A DNA stretch of 41,603 bases from DASSLY01 sp035689185 (GCA_035689185.1 DASSLY010000128.1:1-41603), one strand, 5' to 3'; shown: positions 1 through 7,646, counted from the stretch's first letter. Notes: a model not told the origin generated them from the letters alone. Program-made: numbers and translations.

Positions 1-1
1 C

Positions 2-31
2 CGGGACTACTCCGGAGCCGGCAAGCGTTGA
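2..31 (+). CDS. possible C-terminal end of a gene entering from the left
   Basis: The frame starting at base 2 reads RDYSGAGKR and then TGA at 29-31. The Lys/Arg-ending tail followed by a stop just before the next GTG start would fit the end of an upstream co-directional gene. Only nine residues are visible, so no function can be given and it may be chance. Confidence 0.3.
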   Translation, partial: RDYSGAGKR

Positions 32-38
32 CCGCAGC

Positions 39-299
39 GTGAAGGGTGATCGGGTCGAGGTCGTCATCGACGCGGGTGGGGACGTGCGCACGTATGAGGT
101 CGCCGCCACCCGGGCTGGTCGCCGCGTGGAGGTGTCGACGGGTCGCGGCATGGTTACGGTCACCGAGTTGACCCGCGGCGGCACCCCGGTGCGGACGGCG
201 CAGTTCATGGCCAGCCGCGTGCTCGCGCTGGTCGAGCATCCCGCCCCGCGTCACGCCCCCGACCAGCCCCGTCCGGTCGAGCTGCCCCGTCCGGCGTGA
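39..299 (+). CDS. small hypothetical protein, 86 aa
   Basis: I do not recognise this family. The predicted protein is soluble, without signal peptide or membrane segment. Residues 1-65 alternate charged and beta-branched residues (RVEVVIDAGG, RRVEVSTGRG, MVTVTEL), which looks like a small beta-rich domain. The last 20 residues are a Pro/Arg/His-rich tail. The GTG at 39 follows an upstream stop at 29-31 by only 7 bases, suggesting translational coupling to the gene off the left edge. The same frame is also open to the window edge, so a longer protein cannot be excluded. It converges on the SnoaL-like gene, whose stop lies 18 bases away. Confidence 0.55.
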   Translation: MKGDRVEVVIDAGGDVRTYEVAATRAGRRVEVSTGRGMVTVTELTRGGTPVRTAQFMASRVLALVEHPAPRHAPDQPRPVELPRPA

Positions 300-317
300 G
301 CCACGCAGACACCGCCG

Positions 318-725
318 CTAGGCCGACGTGATCTGCTGCATCATCTCCAGCCCGTTGGCTTCCCCCCATCGCTCGGCGACCCGCCCCTCTCGGGTGTGGA
401 GGATATCGATACCGGTAAGGCGAACCTGCCTGTGGCTGGCCGGGACGCCGAGCTGATCACCCTCGTGGGTACCGTCGGCCGTCCAGCGCACGGCGATCCG
501 GTCGCCGGAAACGAGAACATCGTCCGTGCGCGTGCGCAGGTCCGGGAAGGCAGCGTGGTAAAGGGAGATGATCTGTCGGACTCCTTCCCGGCCGGGTTCT
601 TGGCCGGGTTGAGGATTGTGGTCGACGACATCCGGCGCATACACCCGGTCGACCAGCTCTTGTGGGGCGTCAACGTCCCAGACGCGGACGTAGTCCTCGG
701 CCAGCGCGTGTAGGTCCTCAGCCAT
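318..725 (-). CDS. SnoaL-like / ester cyclase family protein, 135 aa
   Basis: The protein looks like a SnoaL-like polyketide cyclase/ester cyclase of the NTF2-like alpha+beta barrel fold. An N-terminal helix (HALAEDYVRVW) is followed by VVDHNPQPGQEPGREGVRQ, a typical H-x-P-G...G-x-x-x-x cap, then AAFPDLRTRTDDVLVSGDRIAVRW and a C-terminal ILHTREGRVAERWGEANG strand pair. Length fits single-domain members. ATG at 723-725 is preceded by a strong GGAGGAG ribosome site on the minus strand. Longer in-frame extensions upstream run through the 52-bp repeat array and are not believable. In this superfamily the fold is far better conserved than the substrate, so the reaction is unknown. It reads away from the repeat array and clpB. 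Confidence 0.8.
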   Translation of the reverse strand: MAEDLHALAEDYVRVWDVDAPQELVDRVYAPDVVDHNPQPGQEPGREGVRQIISLYHAAFPDLRTRTDDVLVSGDRIAVRWTADGTHEGDQLGVPASHRQVRLTGIDILHTREGRVAERWGEANGLEMMQQITSA

Positions 726-863
726 GACTCCTCCATCGAGGTCGGCGGCCGTCGCCGAAGGGTGAAACCGGGCAATTGTCCTCCCCGCCGTTGCGGCACG
801 GCAATGGTCAGCCGGCATTCCCACGGCGTGCCGCTGGTGCAGCTGCGCCGGGCGGCCCCGGGG

Positions 864-1300
864 GTCGTCTTCGCACAATCCGGCGGAGATGGTGCCGCGT
901 GGGCCGTGCCGGGGAGTCGTCTTCGCACAATCCGGCGCAGATGGTGCCGCGTGGGCCGGGCGGGGGAGTCGTCTTCGCACAATCCGGCGGAGATGGTGCC
1001 GCCTGGGCGTGCCGGGGAGTCGTCTTCGCACAATCCGGCGCAGATGATGCCGCGTGGGCCCCGCGGCAGGGTCGTCTTCGCACAATCCGGCGCAGATGAT
1101 GCCGCGTCGGCCGGGCGGGGGGGTCGTCTTCGCACAATCCGGCGGAGATGGTGCCGCGTGGCCCGGGCGGGGGCGGCCCGGGGAGTCGTCTTCGCACAAT
1201 CCGGCGCAGACGCCGCCGCGCAGGCAGGCCAGGCGGGGGTCGTCTTCGCACAATCCGGCGGAGACGGTGCCGCGCCACCGGCCGAGACGGTGCCGCGCCC
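864..1300 (+). repeat. tandem array of eight units, period about 52 bp
   Basis: Eight direct copies begin GTCGTCTTCGCACAATCCGG at 864, 916, 968, 1019, 1071, 1123, 1185 and 1239 (steps 52, 52, 51, 52, 52, 62, 54). Each continues with a conserved segment (CGSAGATGRTGCCGCG) to about 38 bp, then a variable G/C-only linker of about 13-20 bp. The last unit degenerates into two short GAGACGGTGCCGCG copies ending near 1300. All units point the same way. They fill the gap between the divergently transcribed SnoaL-like gene and clpB. No protein is plausible; long open frames across it come from high GC and the periodicity. Confidence 0.95.
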
Positions 1301-1385
1301 GAACTGGGGGAAGCCGAACACCGGAGACGAGTGCCGCGCCGGGCACGGCGGCGCAGAACTCGGGAAAGGGCTACGTGGACCCCGG

Positions 1386-1414
1386 TTCGACGACGGGGTT
1401 GAGTGGAATACACT
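1386..1414 (+). promoter_or_regulatory. clpB promoter (-35 TTCGAC, 17-bp spacer, -10 TACACT)
   Basis: TTCGAC at 1386-1391 and TACACT at 1409-1414 are spaced 17 bp, a good housekeeping-sigma arrangement. Transcription would begin near 1421, giving a leader of about 55 bases before the GTG start of clpB. The -10 box lies inside the HAIR palindrome, so repressor binding would block RNA polymerase directly. Confidence 0.65.
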
Positions 1415-1418
1415 CAAC
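1398..1418 (+). promoter_or_regulatory. HAIR operator for HspR (heat-shock repressor)
   Basis: The site reads GTTGAGT-N7-ACTCAAC, a perfect 7-bp inverted repeat. It matches the HspR-associated inverted repeat (CTTGAGT-N7-ACTCAAG) except for the outermost base pair. In other actinobacteria HspR represses dnaK and clpB through this element. Its position over the -10 box of clpB supports that role here. HspR itself is not in the window. Confidence 0.9.
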
Positions 1419-1475
1419 TTTGGCGCGTTGAAGACGACGGAAGCACACGGCATACCAGCACGGAGGGAACCAGAG

Positions 1476-4049
1476 GTGGAGCTTCAGCTGACCACGAAGG
1501 CCCAGGAGGCCTTCTCGGCCGCGGTGCGGGAGGCGGCAAGTGCAGGACACGCGCACGTCGAACCGGCGCACCTGCTGCTCGCCCTGACACGGCAGAGCGA
1601 CACGACCACCGGACCGCTGCTGCAGGCAGCGAACTCAAGCCCCCAGGCCGCCGCGGATGCCGCCGTGAAGGCACTGGCCACACTTCCCCGCGCCTCCGGT
1701 CCCACCGTCAGCGCGCCGAGCCTGTCCCGCAGCGGACTGGCCGTGATCGAGGCGGCCCGGCAGGCGATGACCTCGATGGGTGACACGTTCGTCTCCACCG
1801 ACCACCTGCTGCTGGCACTGGCCCGCACCGGCGAGTTCGGCCTGGACGCCAACGCCATCGCCGGCCAGATCCCGGCCCTGCGCGGCGGCGCCAAGGTCAC
1901 CTCCGCTGACCCGGAGTCGACCTTCGACGCGCTGGCCAAGTACGGCACCGACCTCACCGCCGCCGCCCGCGACGGGCGGCTCGACCCGGTCATCGGCCGG
2001 GACACCGAGATCCGGCGGGTGGTCCAGGTGCTGTCCCGGAGGACGAAGAACAACCCGGTGCTCATCGGCGAGCCCGGCGTCGGCAAGACCGCCGTGGTGG
2101 AGGGGCTGGCCCAGCGAATCGTGGCCGGTGACGTGCCGGAGTCGCTGCGGGGCAAGAAGCTGGTCGCGCTCGACCTCGGTGCGATGGTGGCCGGGGCGAA
2201 GTACCGCGGGGAGTTCGAGGAGCGGTTGAAGGCCGTGCTGGAGGAGATCAAGTCCGCCGGCGGGCAGGTCATCACCTTCATCGACGAGCTGCACACCGTC
2301 GTCGGCGCCGGCGCGACCGGCGAGGGGGCGATGGACGCCGGCAACATGCTCAAGCCCCTGCTCGCCCGCGGCGAGTTGCGGATGGTCGGGGCGACGACCC
2401 TGGACGAGTACCGCAAGCACATCGAGAAGGACGCTGCGCTGGAGCGCCGGTTCCAGCAGGTCTTCGTCGGGGAGCCCAGTGTCGAGGACACGATCGGCAT
2501 CCTGCGTGGCCTGAAGGAGCGGTATGAAGCCCACCACAAGGTCACCATCAGCGACTCCGCCCTGGTCGCGGCCGCCTCGTTGTCGGACAGGTACATCAGC
2601 GGCCGGCAGCTGCCGGACAAGGCCATCGACCTGATCGACGAGGCCGCGTCACGACTGCGGATGGAGATCGACTCTTCCCCGGTGGAGATCGATGAGCTCC
2701 GCCGCGCGGTGGACCGGCTCAAGATGGAGCAGCTCGCGCTGGAGCGCGAGTCCGACGAGGCATCCCGCGAGCGCTTGGAGCGGCTGCGCAAGGACCTGGC
2801 CGACCGTTCCGAGCAGCTGGCCGCGTTGACCGCCCGGTGGGAGCAGGAGAAGGCCGGGCTGAACCGCGTCGGCGACCTGAAGGCCCAGCTGGACGAGCTG
2901 CGCTCCCAGGCCGAACGGCTGCAGCGCGACGGCGACCTCGCTGCCGCGAGCGCCATCCTCTACGGCCAGGTGCCCGCGCTGGAGCGGGAGCTGGCGTCCG
3001 CCCAGGCCGCAGAGGCCACCACCTCGACCGCCGGCGGCGAGGGACCCATGGTCAAGGAGGAGGTCGGCTCCGACGACATCGCCGAGGTCATCAGCTCCTG
3101 GACCGGCATTCCGGCCGGCCGGCTGCTGGAGGGTGAGACCGAGAAGCTGCTGCGGATGGAGAAGGTCATCGGCGCCCGCCTGGTCGGCCAGCGCGAGGCG
3201 GTGCGGGCGGTGTCGGACGCGGTCCGCCGCTCGCGCGCCGGAATCGCCGACCCGGACCGGCCGACGGGATCGTTCCTGTTCCTCGGCCCCACCGGCGTGG
3301 GCAAGACAGAGCTGGCCAAGTCGCTGGCGGACTTCCTGTTCGACGACGAGCGGGCGATGGTCCGCATCGACATGAGCGAGTACAGCGAGCGGCACAGCGT
3401 CGCGCGCCTCATCGGCGCACCGCCCGGGTATGTCGGGTACGACGAGGGCGGGCAGCTCACCGAGGCGGTGCGTCGCCGGCCGTACTCGGTGCTGCTGCTC
3501 GACGAGGTGGAGAAGGCACACCCGGAAACCTTCGACATCCTGCTCCAGGTGCTCGACGACGGGCGGCTCACCGACGGCCAGGGCCGTACGGTGGACTTCC
3601 GCAACGTCATCCTGGTGATGACCTCCAACCTCGGCTCCCAGTTCCTGGTCGACCCGACGATGGCCGACGACGCCAAGCGGCAGGCGGTGCTGGCGGCGGT
3701 GCGTGCGGCGTTCAAGCCGGAGTTCCTGAACCGGCTGGACGAAGTGGTCGTCTTCGACGCCCTGTCCACCGACGAGCTGGCCCGGATCGTGGACCTGCAG
3801 GTCGCTGGCCTGGCCAAGCGGCTGACCGACCGGCGGATCACCCTGGACGTGACCGACGCCGCGCGCGAGTGGCTGTCGCTGGAAGGCTACGACCCGGCAT
3901 ACGGGGCACGTCCGCTGCGGCGGCTGGTGCAGCGCGAGATCGGCGACCGGCTGGCCAAGGCCCTGCTGGCCGGCGAGATTCGCGACGGCCAGAGGGTCCT
4001 CGTGGACCGGGCGCCCGACGGACCGGGGCTAGCCGTCACCCCCGCCTAA
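1476..4049 (+). CDS. clpB: ATP-dependent chaperone ClpB (disaggregase), 857 aa
   Basis: ClpB is a hexameric AAA+ disaggregase that threads aggregated proteins through its pore together with DnaK. Visible parts: N-terminal Clp repeats (about residues 1-150, two ...EPAHLLLAL / STDHLLLAL copies); Walker A1 GEPGVGKT near 198; Walker B1 FIDELH near 268; a coiled-coil middle domain (about 400-530, many Glu/Arg/Leu heptads), which separates ClpB from ClpA/C; Walker A2 GPTGVGKT near 604; Walker B2 LLLDEVEKAH near 672; and a C-terminal small domain with AYGARPLRR. GTG at 1476 is chosen because GGAGGG lies at 1462-1467 and because the length matches the family; the longer frame to 762 would include the repeat array. 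Regulated by the HAIR site at 1398-1418. Confidence 0.97.
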   Translation: MELQLTTKAQEAFSAAVREAASAGHAHVEPAHLLLALTRQSDTTTGPLLQAANSSPQAAADAAVKALATLPRASGPTVSAPSLSRSGLAVIEAARQAMTSMGDTFVSTDHLLLALARTGEFGLDANAIAGQIPALRGGAKVTSADPESTFDALAKYGTDLTAAARDGRLDPVIGRDTEIRRVVQVLSRRTKNNPVLIGEPGVGKTAVVEGLAQRIVAGDVPESLRGKKLVALDLGAMVAGAKYRGEFEERLKAVLEEIKSAGGQVITFIDELHTVVGAGATGEGAMDAGNMLKPLLARGELRMVGATTLDEYRKHIEKDAALERRFQQVFVGEPSVEDTIGILRGLKERYEAHHKVTISDSALVAAASLSDRYISGRQLPDKAIDLIDEAASRLRMEIDSSPVEIDELRRAVDRLKMEQLALERESDEASRERLERLRKDLADRSEQLAALTARWEQEKAGLNRVGDLKAQLDELRSQAERLQRDGDLAAASAILYGQVPALERELASAQAAEATTSTAGGEGPMVKEEVGSDDIAEVISSWTGIPAGRLLEGETEKLLRMEKVIGARLVGQREAVRAVSDAVRRSRAGIADPDRPTGSFLFLGPTGVGKTELAKSLADFLFDDERAMVRIDMSEYSERHSVARLIGAPPGYVGYDEGGQLTEAVRRRPYSVLLLDEVEKAHPETFDILLQVLDDGRLTDGQGRTVDFRNVILVMTSNLGSQFLVDPTMADDAKRQAVLAAVRAAFKPEFLNRLDEVVVFDALSTDELARIVDLQVAGLAKRLTDRRITLDVTDAAREWLSLEGYDPAYGARPLRRLVQREIGDRLAKALLAGEIRDGQRVLVDRAPDGPGLAVTPA

Positions 4050-4141
4050 TCGCGTGCATCACAGCACCCGCCCGTCCTGGGCCGGTGCGGCCATGACCCG
4101 GCCACGGCGAGCGCCTCAGCGAGTCGCCAGGCGGCGCCGGG

Positions 4142-4147
4142 TAGCGT
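4142..4147 (+). promoter_or_regulatory. -10 box TAGCGT, leaderless promoter of the lipoprotein gene
   Basis: TAGCGT fits TAnnnT and ends 7 bases before the GTG at 4155, so the first transcribed base would be at or next to the start codon. No ribosome site is visible. This is one of several such arrangements in the window. Confidence 0.45.
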
Positions 4148-4154
4148 CGGTGAG

Positions 4155-4859
4155 GTGCGACGCGCTGCCGGCTTGAGCCTCCTGTGCCTGGTGGGCCTGG
4201 TCGGCCTGGTCGGCTGCTCCGGCGAGGAGCCGACCCCGACACCCACGGCGACGACGGCGAGCGCAGCCGACCGGCTGGCCGCGGCACGCACCAAGGCCGA
4301 CGCGGCCTCCTCGCTGCACCTGGTGATCCGGTCGCGCGACGTGCCCTCCGACGCCAGCGGCGTGCTAGCCGCGGACGGGGTCGGCACCCGCGCGCCAGCA
4401 TTCAAGGGCACCTTCGACGCGCGGCTGCGTGGGGCTCAGCTCAAGGTCAACATGGTCTCCATCGGTGGCACCCTTTACGTGAAGGTGCCGTTCACCAGCA
4501 TCTATGCCCCGACCGACCCCGCGCGGTACGGCTTCCCCGACCCGGCGAAGCTCTTCGCCAAGAACGGCGGGGTCACCGAGCTGCTCTCCGCGACCAGGGA
4601 CCCCAAGCTCGGCGACCGGACCCGGGCCGGGTCCGAGGTGGTCCGGACCATCACCGGCACCCTGCCCGGTGGCCTCGTCGTCGACCTGCTCGGCACGGGC
4701 ACGCGCGACGGCACGTTCGACGTGCGCTACGGCATCACCGAACCTGGCGACCAGCTGCGGACGGTGGACGTCACGGGCCCGTTCTTCGGGGCCTCGCCCT
4801 CGACCTACACGGTGACTCTCGACCGGTACGGCGAGAAGGTTGAGATCACCAAGCCCTAG
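4155..4859 (+). CDS. lprG: LppX/LprAFG-family lipoprotein (LprG-like), 234 aa
   Basis: A secreted lipoprotein expected on the outer face of the membrane. Residues 1-21 form a signal peptide with a hydrophobic core ending in the lipobox LVGC; the Cys would be lipidated. A Thr/Pro-rich tether follows, then the LppX_LprAFG domain: an ADAASSLHL helix, KGTFDARLRG, VSIGGTLYVKVPF, FPDPAKLF and a C-terminal half-barrel of amphipathic strands ending VTLDRYGEKVEITKP. In mycobacteria LprG carries triacylated lipids and works with the MFS transporter P55. The next gene is P55-like and overlaps this one by 20 bases, the same two-gene order, which supports the assignment. The symbol is by analogy, since LppX and LprF paralogues share the fold. 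Confidence 0.8.
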   Translation: MRRAAGLSLLCLVGLVGLVGCSGEEPTPTPTATTASAADRLAAARTKADAASSLHLVIRSRDVPSDASGVLAADGVGTRAPAFKGTFDARLRGAQLKVNMVSIGGTLYVKVPFTSIYAPTDPARYGFPDPAKLFAKNGGVTELLSATRDPKLGDRTRAGSEVVRTITGTLPGGLVVDLLGTGTRDGTFDVRYGITEPGDQLRTVDVTGPFFGASPSTYTVTLDRYGEKVEITKP

Positions 4860-6546
4860 GGCGCAGCTGGCCACCGCCTCGGTGGCCGTCGCGCTCGCTG
4901 CGGCCGACACGTATGTGGTCGTGCTGGCCTTGCCGGACATGATGGCCGGCGTCGGCCTCGGCCTGGAGTCGCTGCAGCGGGCTACCCCGATCGTGTCGGG
5001 CTTCCTGCTCGGCTACATCACGGTGCTGCCGCTGATCGGCCGGCTCGCCGACCTAGTTGACCGGCAGCGGGTGCTGCTGGGCTGCCTGGCGGTGTTCGTG
5101 CTGGGTTCCGCCGTGACGGCACTGGCGGTAGAGCTGCCGGTGCTGGTGGGCGGCCGGGTGCTGCAGGGCATCGGCGGCGGCGGCCTGGTCCCCGCCACCC
5201 TGGCCTTGGTCGCCGACCTCTGGCCGGTCGGGCGACGCGGTATGCCGCTCGGGGTGGTCGGCGCTGTCCAGGAGCTCGGCAGCGTGTTCGGGCCACTGCT
5301 CGGCGCGCTGGTGCTCGCGGTCGCGGACTGGCGCGCGATCTTCTGGCTCAACGCCGGGTTTGGCTTGGTCCTCGCGCTGGCGCTGCGTGCTCCGGCTCGT
5401 ATGCCGCGCGCCTCGGCAGCGCTGCTGGTGCTCGGCCTGACGTTGGCTGGGCTGGCCCTGTGGGCGCCGCAGCGGCTGGTCACGGACATGGTGCTAGGGG
5501 CGCCGTTCGTCGGGCCGTCCCGGCTGGTCACGCCGATCGGGGCGCTGGCCGGGGTGTTGCTGCTGGCCTGGCTGGGGGTCAGCGTTCGAGGCTGGTGGCG
5601 GCTGCTGCGTAGAGCCGACCTGCCCGGCGCCCTGCTGATAGGTGTCGCGCTCGGTTCGGTGGTCCTCACCTTCGCCTCGGCCGACCCCGAGCGGGAGGTG
5701 GTCGGGCCGTCGGGGCGGTGGCTGCTGCCGCTGACGCTGGTGGCGGCCGCACTGGCCGTGCTGCGTCATCTCACGGCCGCCGAGCCGCTGTTCCCGCGGG
5801 GGCTGGGCCGGGTCGTCCGACCGGCCATCGTCAGCACCCTGGTCGGGGTGGCGCTGGTGACGGTCGTGATCGGAGTGCCGTTACTGGCCCGGCTCACCGG
5901 CACCCAGTCGCAGGTCGAGGCGGCGCTGGTGCTGGCCCGGTTCCTGGTGGCCGTGCCGGCGGGCGCGGTGCTCGGGGGGTGGGCGCTGAACCGGTTCGGC
6001 ACCGAGGCGCTGACCTCCCTGGCGCTGGCGCTGGCGGCAATTGGTCTGTTCGTCATGGGCAGGTGGGGTCACGGTTCCCTCGACCAGGCCTTCCCGACCA
6101 CTGCCGTGCTCGTCCTCGTCGGCCTCGGGATCGGGCTGGCGATCGCCCCGGTCAACGCAGCCGCGCTGGAGCGCGGGCCCGCCGGTGCCCACGGGGTGGT
6201 GAGCGCCGTGGTCGTCGTGGCCCGGATGACCGGAATGGTCCTCGGTCTGGCGCTGGTGACCGGCATCGGGCTGCGGCTGTTCTACCAGCGGGTGGCCGAA
6301 CTGCCGGACCCGACCGACCTGGCGGCGCTCGGCCGGTTGGCGGTGGTCCCGGTGCAGGCCATGTTCACCGGCGGCGCGGTCGCCGCACTCCTCGGCGCGG
6401 CAACAGCGCTCGGCCCGAGGATGACCCTTCACCGCTCGGCCTCCCCGGTCTCCCGAGGCTCCCGGGGTTCGCTGAGCGCCTTGAGAAGGAGGTCGGGCGC
6501 GCGAGAGTGTCATCCGTCGAGCCCGTCCTCACCCGGCCGCGGCTGA
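4840..6546 (+). CDS. MFS transporter, P55 (Rv1410c)-like, 568 aa
   Basis: A polytopic major-facilitator transporter with many hydrophobic segments and a large periplasm-side loop. Motif A is clear between helices 2 and 3: GRLADLVDRQR. Motif C-like LQGIGGGGLVPATLALVADLWP and GAVQELGSVFGPLLGAL follow. The insertion of extra helices mid-protein agrees with the P55 group rather than a minimal 12-helix pump. In mycobacteria P55 and LprG export triacylglycerides and affect drug tolerance; the cargo here is unknown. TTG at 4840, overlapping the lipoprotein gene, is the longest start; GTG at 4882 just before helix 1 is an alternative. The Ser/Arg/Pro-rich tail (from about residue 540) is probably cytoplasmic and ends in the first copy of a short repeat that contains the stop codon. 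Confidence 0.82.
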   Translation: MRSPSPRAQLATASVAVALAAADTYVVVLALPDMMAGVGLGLESLQRATPIVSGFLLGYITVLPLIGRLADLVDRQRVLLGCLAVFVLGSAVTALAVELPVLVGGRVLQGIGGGGLVPATLALVADLWPVGRRGMPLGVVGAVQELGSVFGPLLGALVLAVADWRAIFWLNAGFGLVLALALRAPARMPRASAALLVLGLTLAGLALWAPQRLVTDMVLGAPFVGPSRLVTPIGALAGVLLLAWLGVSVRGWWRLLRRADLPGALLIGVALGSVVLTFASADPEREVVGPSGRWLLPLTLVAAALAVLRHLTAAEPLFPRGLGRVVRPAIVSTLVGVALVTVVIGVPLLARLTGTQSQVEAALVLARFLVAVPAGAVLGGWALNRFGTEALTSLALALAAIGLFVMGRWGHGSLDQAFPTTAVLVLVGLGIGLAIAPVNAAALERGPAGAHGVVSAVVVVARMTGMVLGLALVTGIGLRLFYQRVAELPDPTDLAALGRLAVVPVQAMFTGGAVAALLGAATALGPRMTLHRSASPVSRGSRGSLSALRRRSGARECHPSSPSSPGRG

Positions 6547-6594
6547 CCCGTGCCCGCGGCTGACCCCGGCCGCAGCTGACCCCGGCCGCATGAC
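6535..6594 (+). repeat. short direct repeats around the MFS stop codon
   Basis: Four imperfect copies of CCGCRGCTGACCC follow one another (near 6537, 6554, 6571, and a decayed copy near 6587). The first copy supplies the TGA stop codon of the MFS gene. Confidence 0.75.
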
Positions 6595-6627
6595 ACCTCA
6601 CTGTGTCACCGGCACCTCCTTGCGTCG

Positions 6628-6960
6628 CCGACACCTCGCTGGATCACCGACATTTCCTTGCGTCACCGACACCTCGCTGGGTCACCGACATCTCGCTAGG
6701 TCCCCGACACGTGGGTGGGGGCAGTGACACCGGATGCGGTGTGGTCGGTGACAGCGCGGTGTGTCTCGCGCAGCGCGGTGTCGGTAGCGGGGTGCCGGGG
6801 GGCCGCAGTTGGCCCTTGGCCGCCGACACCTCGCTGGGTCACCGACATTTCCTTGCGTCACCGACACCTCGCTGGGTCACCGACACGTGGGTGGTGGCAG
6901 TGACACCGGATGCGGTGTGGTCGGTGACAGCGCGGTGTGCCTCGCGCAGCGCGGTGTCGG
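6628..6960. repeat. two-copy hairpin element built from 19-bp units
   Basis: Two direct copies, 6628-6784 and 6823-6960, are nearly identical but differ in length by exactly one 19-bp unit (157 versus 138 bp). The left half of each is tandem 19-mers (CCGACACCTCGCTGGGTCA, or ...ATTTCCTTGCGTCA). The right half carries the same unit inverted and slightly changed (GTCGGTGACAGCGCGGTGTG, then CAGCGCGGTGTCGG). Between them is a small palindrome ACACCG-GATG-CGGTGT. Each copy could fold into one long imperfect hairpin. The surrounding gap 6547-7098 has no believable gene; open frames across it are caused by the repeat. Confidence 0.92.
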
Positions 6961-7098
6961 CGGCGAGGAGCCCGGAGGCCGCGGGGGACTCGGTCCGGCG
7001 TCGGTGCCGAGTTGACCTGGGGCCGCAGCGCGGGTGTCCATGCCGAGCCGCCCGCGGGCGCCAGGGCATGTTCTGCCCAGGGTCGGTGTTTCGTCGGT

Positions 7099-7521
7099 AT
7101 GCAACGCGACCGGCAGACCGAGCTGCTAGCCGGTTCCAAGCTCGGCACCCTGGCGACGCTCAAACGAGATGGCTGGCCCCAGCTCTCGATGGTCTCCTAC
7201 GCCTACGACGTCGACCGCGACGAGATCGTGGCTTCGGTCACGAATGGCCGGGCCAAGACCGCCAACATCCGCCGCGACCCTCGGGTAAGTCTGCTCGCGC
7301 GCAGCGCCGACGGATGGTCGTATGCGGTGGCCGAGGGAACCGCCGCCCTGAGCGCGGTCGCCCAGGACCCTCACGATGACGCCGTCGAGAAGCTCGTCGC
7401 CATCTACCGCGCGATCGGTGGCGAGCACCCTGACTGGGCCGAGTACCGGCAGGCAATGGTGCAGGACGGGCGGGTGGCGCTCACCATCGCCGTCCACCGC
7501 GTCTACGGCCTGGTCCGCTGA
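7099..7521 (+). CDS. PPOX-class (probably F420-dependent) oxidoreductase, 140 aa
   Basis: A small split-barrel flavin/deazaflavin-binding enzyme of the pyridoxamine-phosphate-oxidase-like superfamily, resembling mycobacterial Rv1155 in size and layout. Residues 10-35 (LLAGSKLGTLATLKRDGWPQLSMV) match the typical first strands, followed by DEIVASVTNGRAKTANIRRDPRVSLLA, the cofactor-phosphate-binding segment (R-x-K-x-x-N-x-x-x-x-P). A C-terminal helix pair (VEKLVAIYRAIGG) and a final beta strand (RVALTIAVHRVYGLVR) complete the fold. The actual substrate is unknown; F420 use is inferred from family membership. ATG at 7099 has only a weak ribosome site. The last codons and stop belong to the first copy of a tandem repeat. 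Confidence 0.82.
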   Translation: MQRDRQTELLAGSKLGTLATLKRDGWPQLSMVSYAYDVDRDEIVASVTNGRAKTANIRRDPRVSLLARSADGWSYAVAEGTAALSAVAQDPHDDAVEKLVAIYRAIGGEHPDWAEYRQAMVQDGRVALTIAVHRVYGLVR

Positions 7522-7602
7522 CGCGAATCGCCAGGGCGACCTGGTCCGCTGACGCGAATTGCCAGGGGCGGCCTGGTCCGCTGACGCGAATCGCCAGGGG
7601 CA
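7507..7602 (+). repeat. three tandem 31/32-bp units that include a stop codon
   Basis: CCTGGTCCGCTGACGCGAAT begins at 7509, 7540 and 7572, each followed by YGCCAGGG; one base differs among the cores. CCTGG and CCAGG at the ends of a unit are complementary, so each can form a small hairpin. The first unit encodes the last residues of the PPOX protein (GLVR) and its TGA. The array lies between that gene and the convergent tenA, so it may act as a two-way terminator. Confidence 0.92.
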
Positions 7603-7646
7603 GCGCGGTCGCCTCCGGTGCGTCAACCACCGCCGTCGCACAGGTG

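Noticed and set aside
864..1300. Resemblance to a CRISPR array (regular 52-bp spacing)
   Set aside because: The linkers between conserved parts are only about 13-20 bp, GC-only and similar to each other, not unique 30-bp spacers. No cas gene is present.
318..1453. Long open frames on the minus strand across the repeat array (342 and 370 aa)
   Set aside because: They are products of high GC and the periodic repeat; only the last 135 residues of one frame match a family (SnoaL-like).
762..1475. A 1095-aa version of ClpB starting at 762
   Set aside because: The extra 238 residues are translated repeat. The GTG at 1476 has a ribosome site and gives the family length, and the promoter lies at 1386-1414, after 762.
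6628..6960. An insertion sequence or MITE with transposase
   Set aside because: No transposase frame or clear target duplication could be seen; recorded only as a repeat element.
6603..7098. Open frames of up to 258 aa over the 19-bp element
   Set aside because: They run through repeats and into the PPOX gene in other frames, with no recognisable domain.
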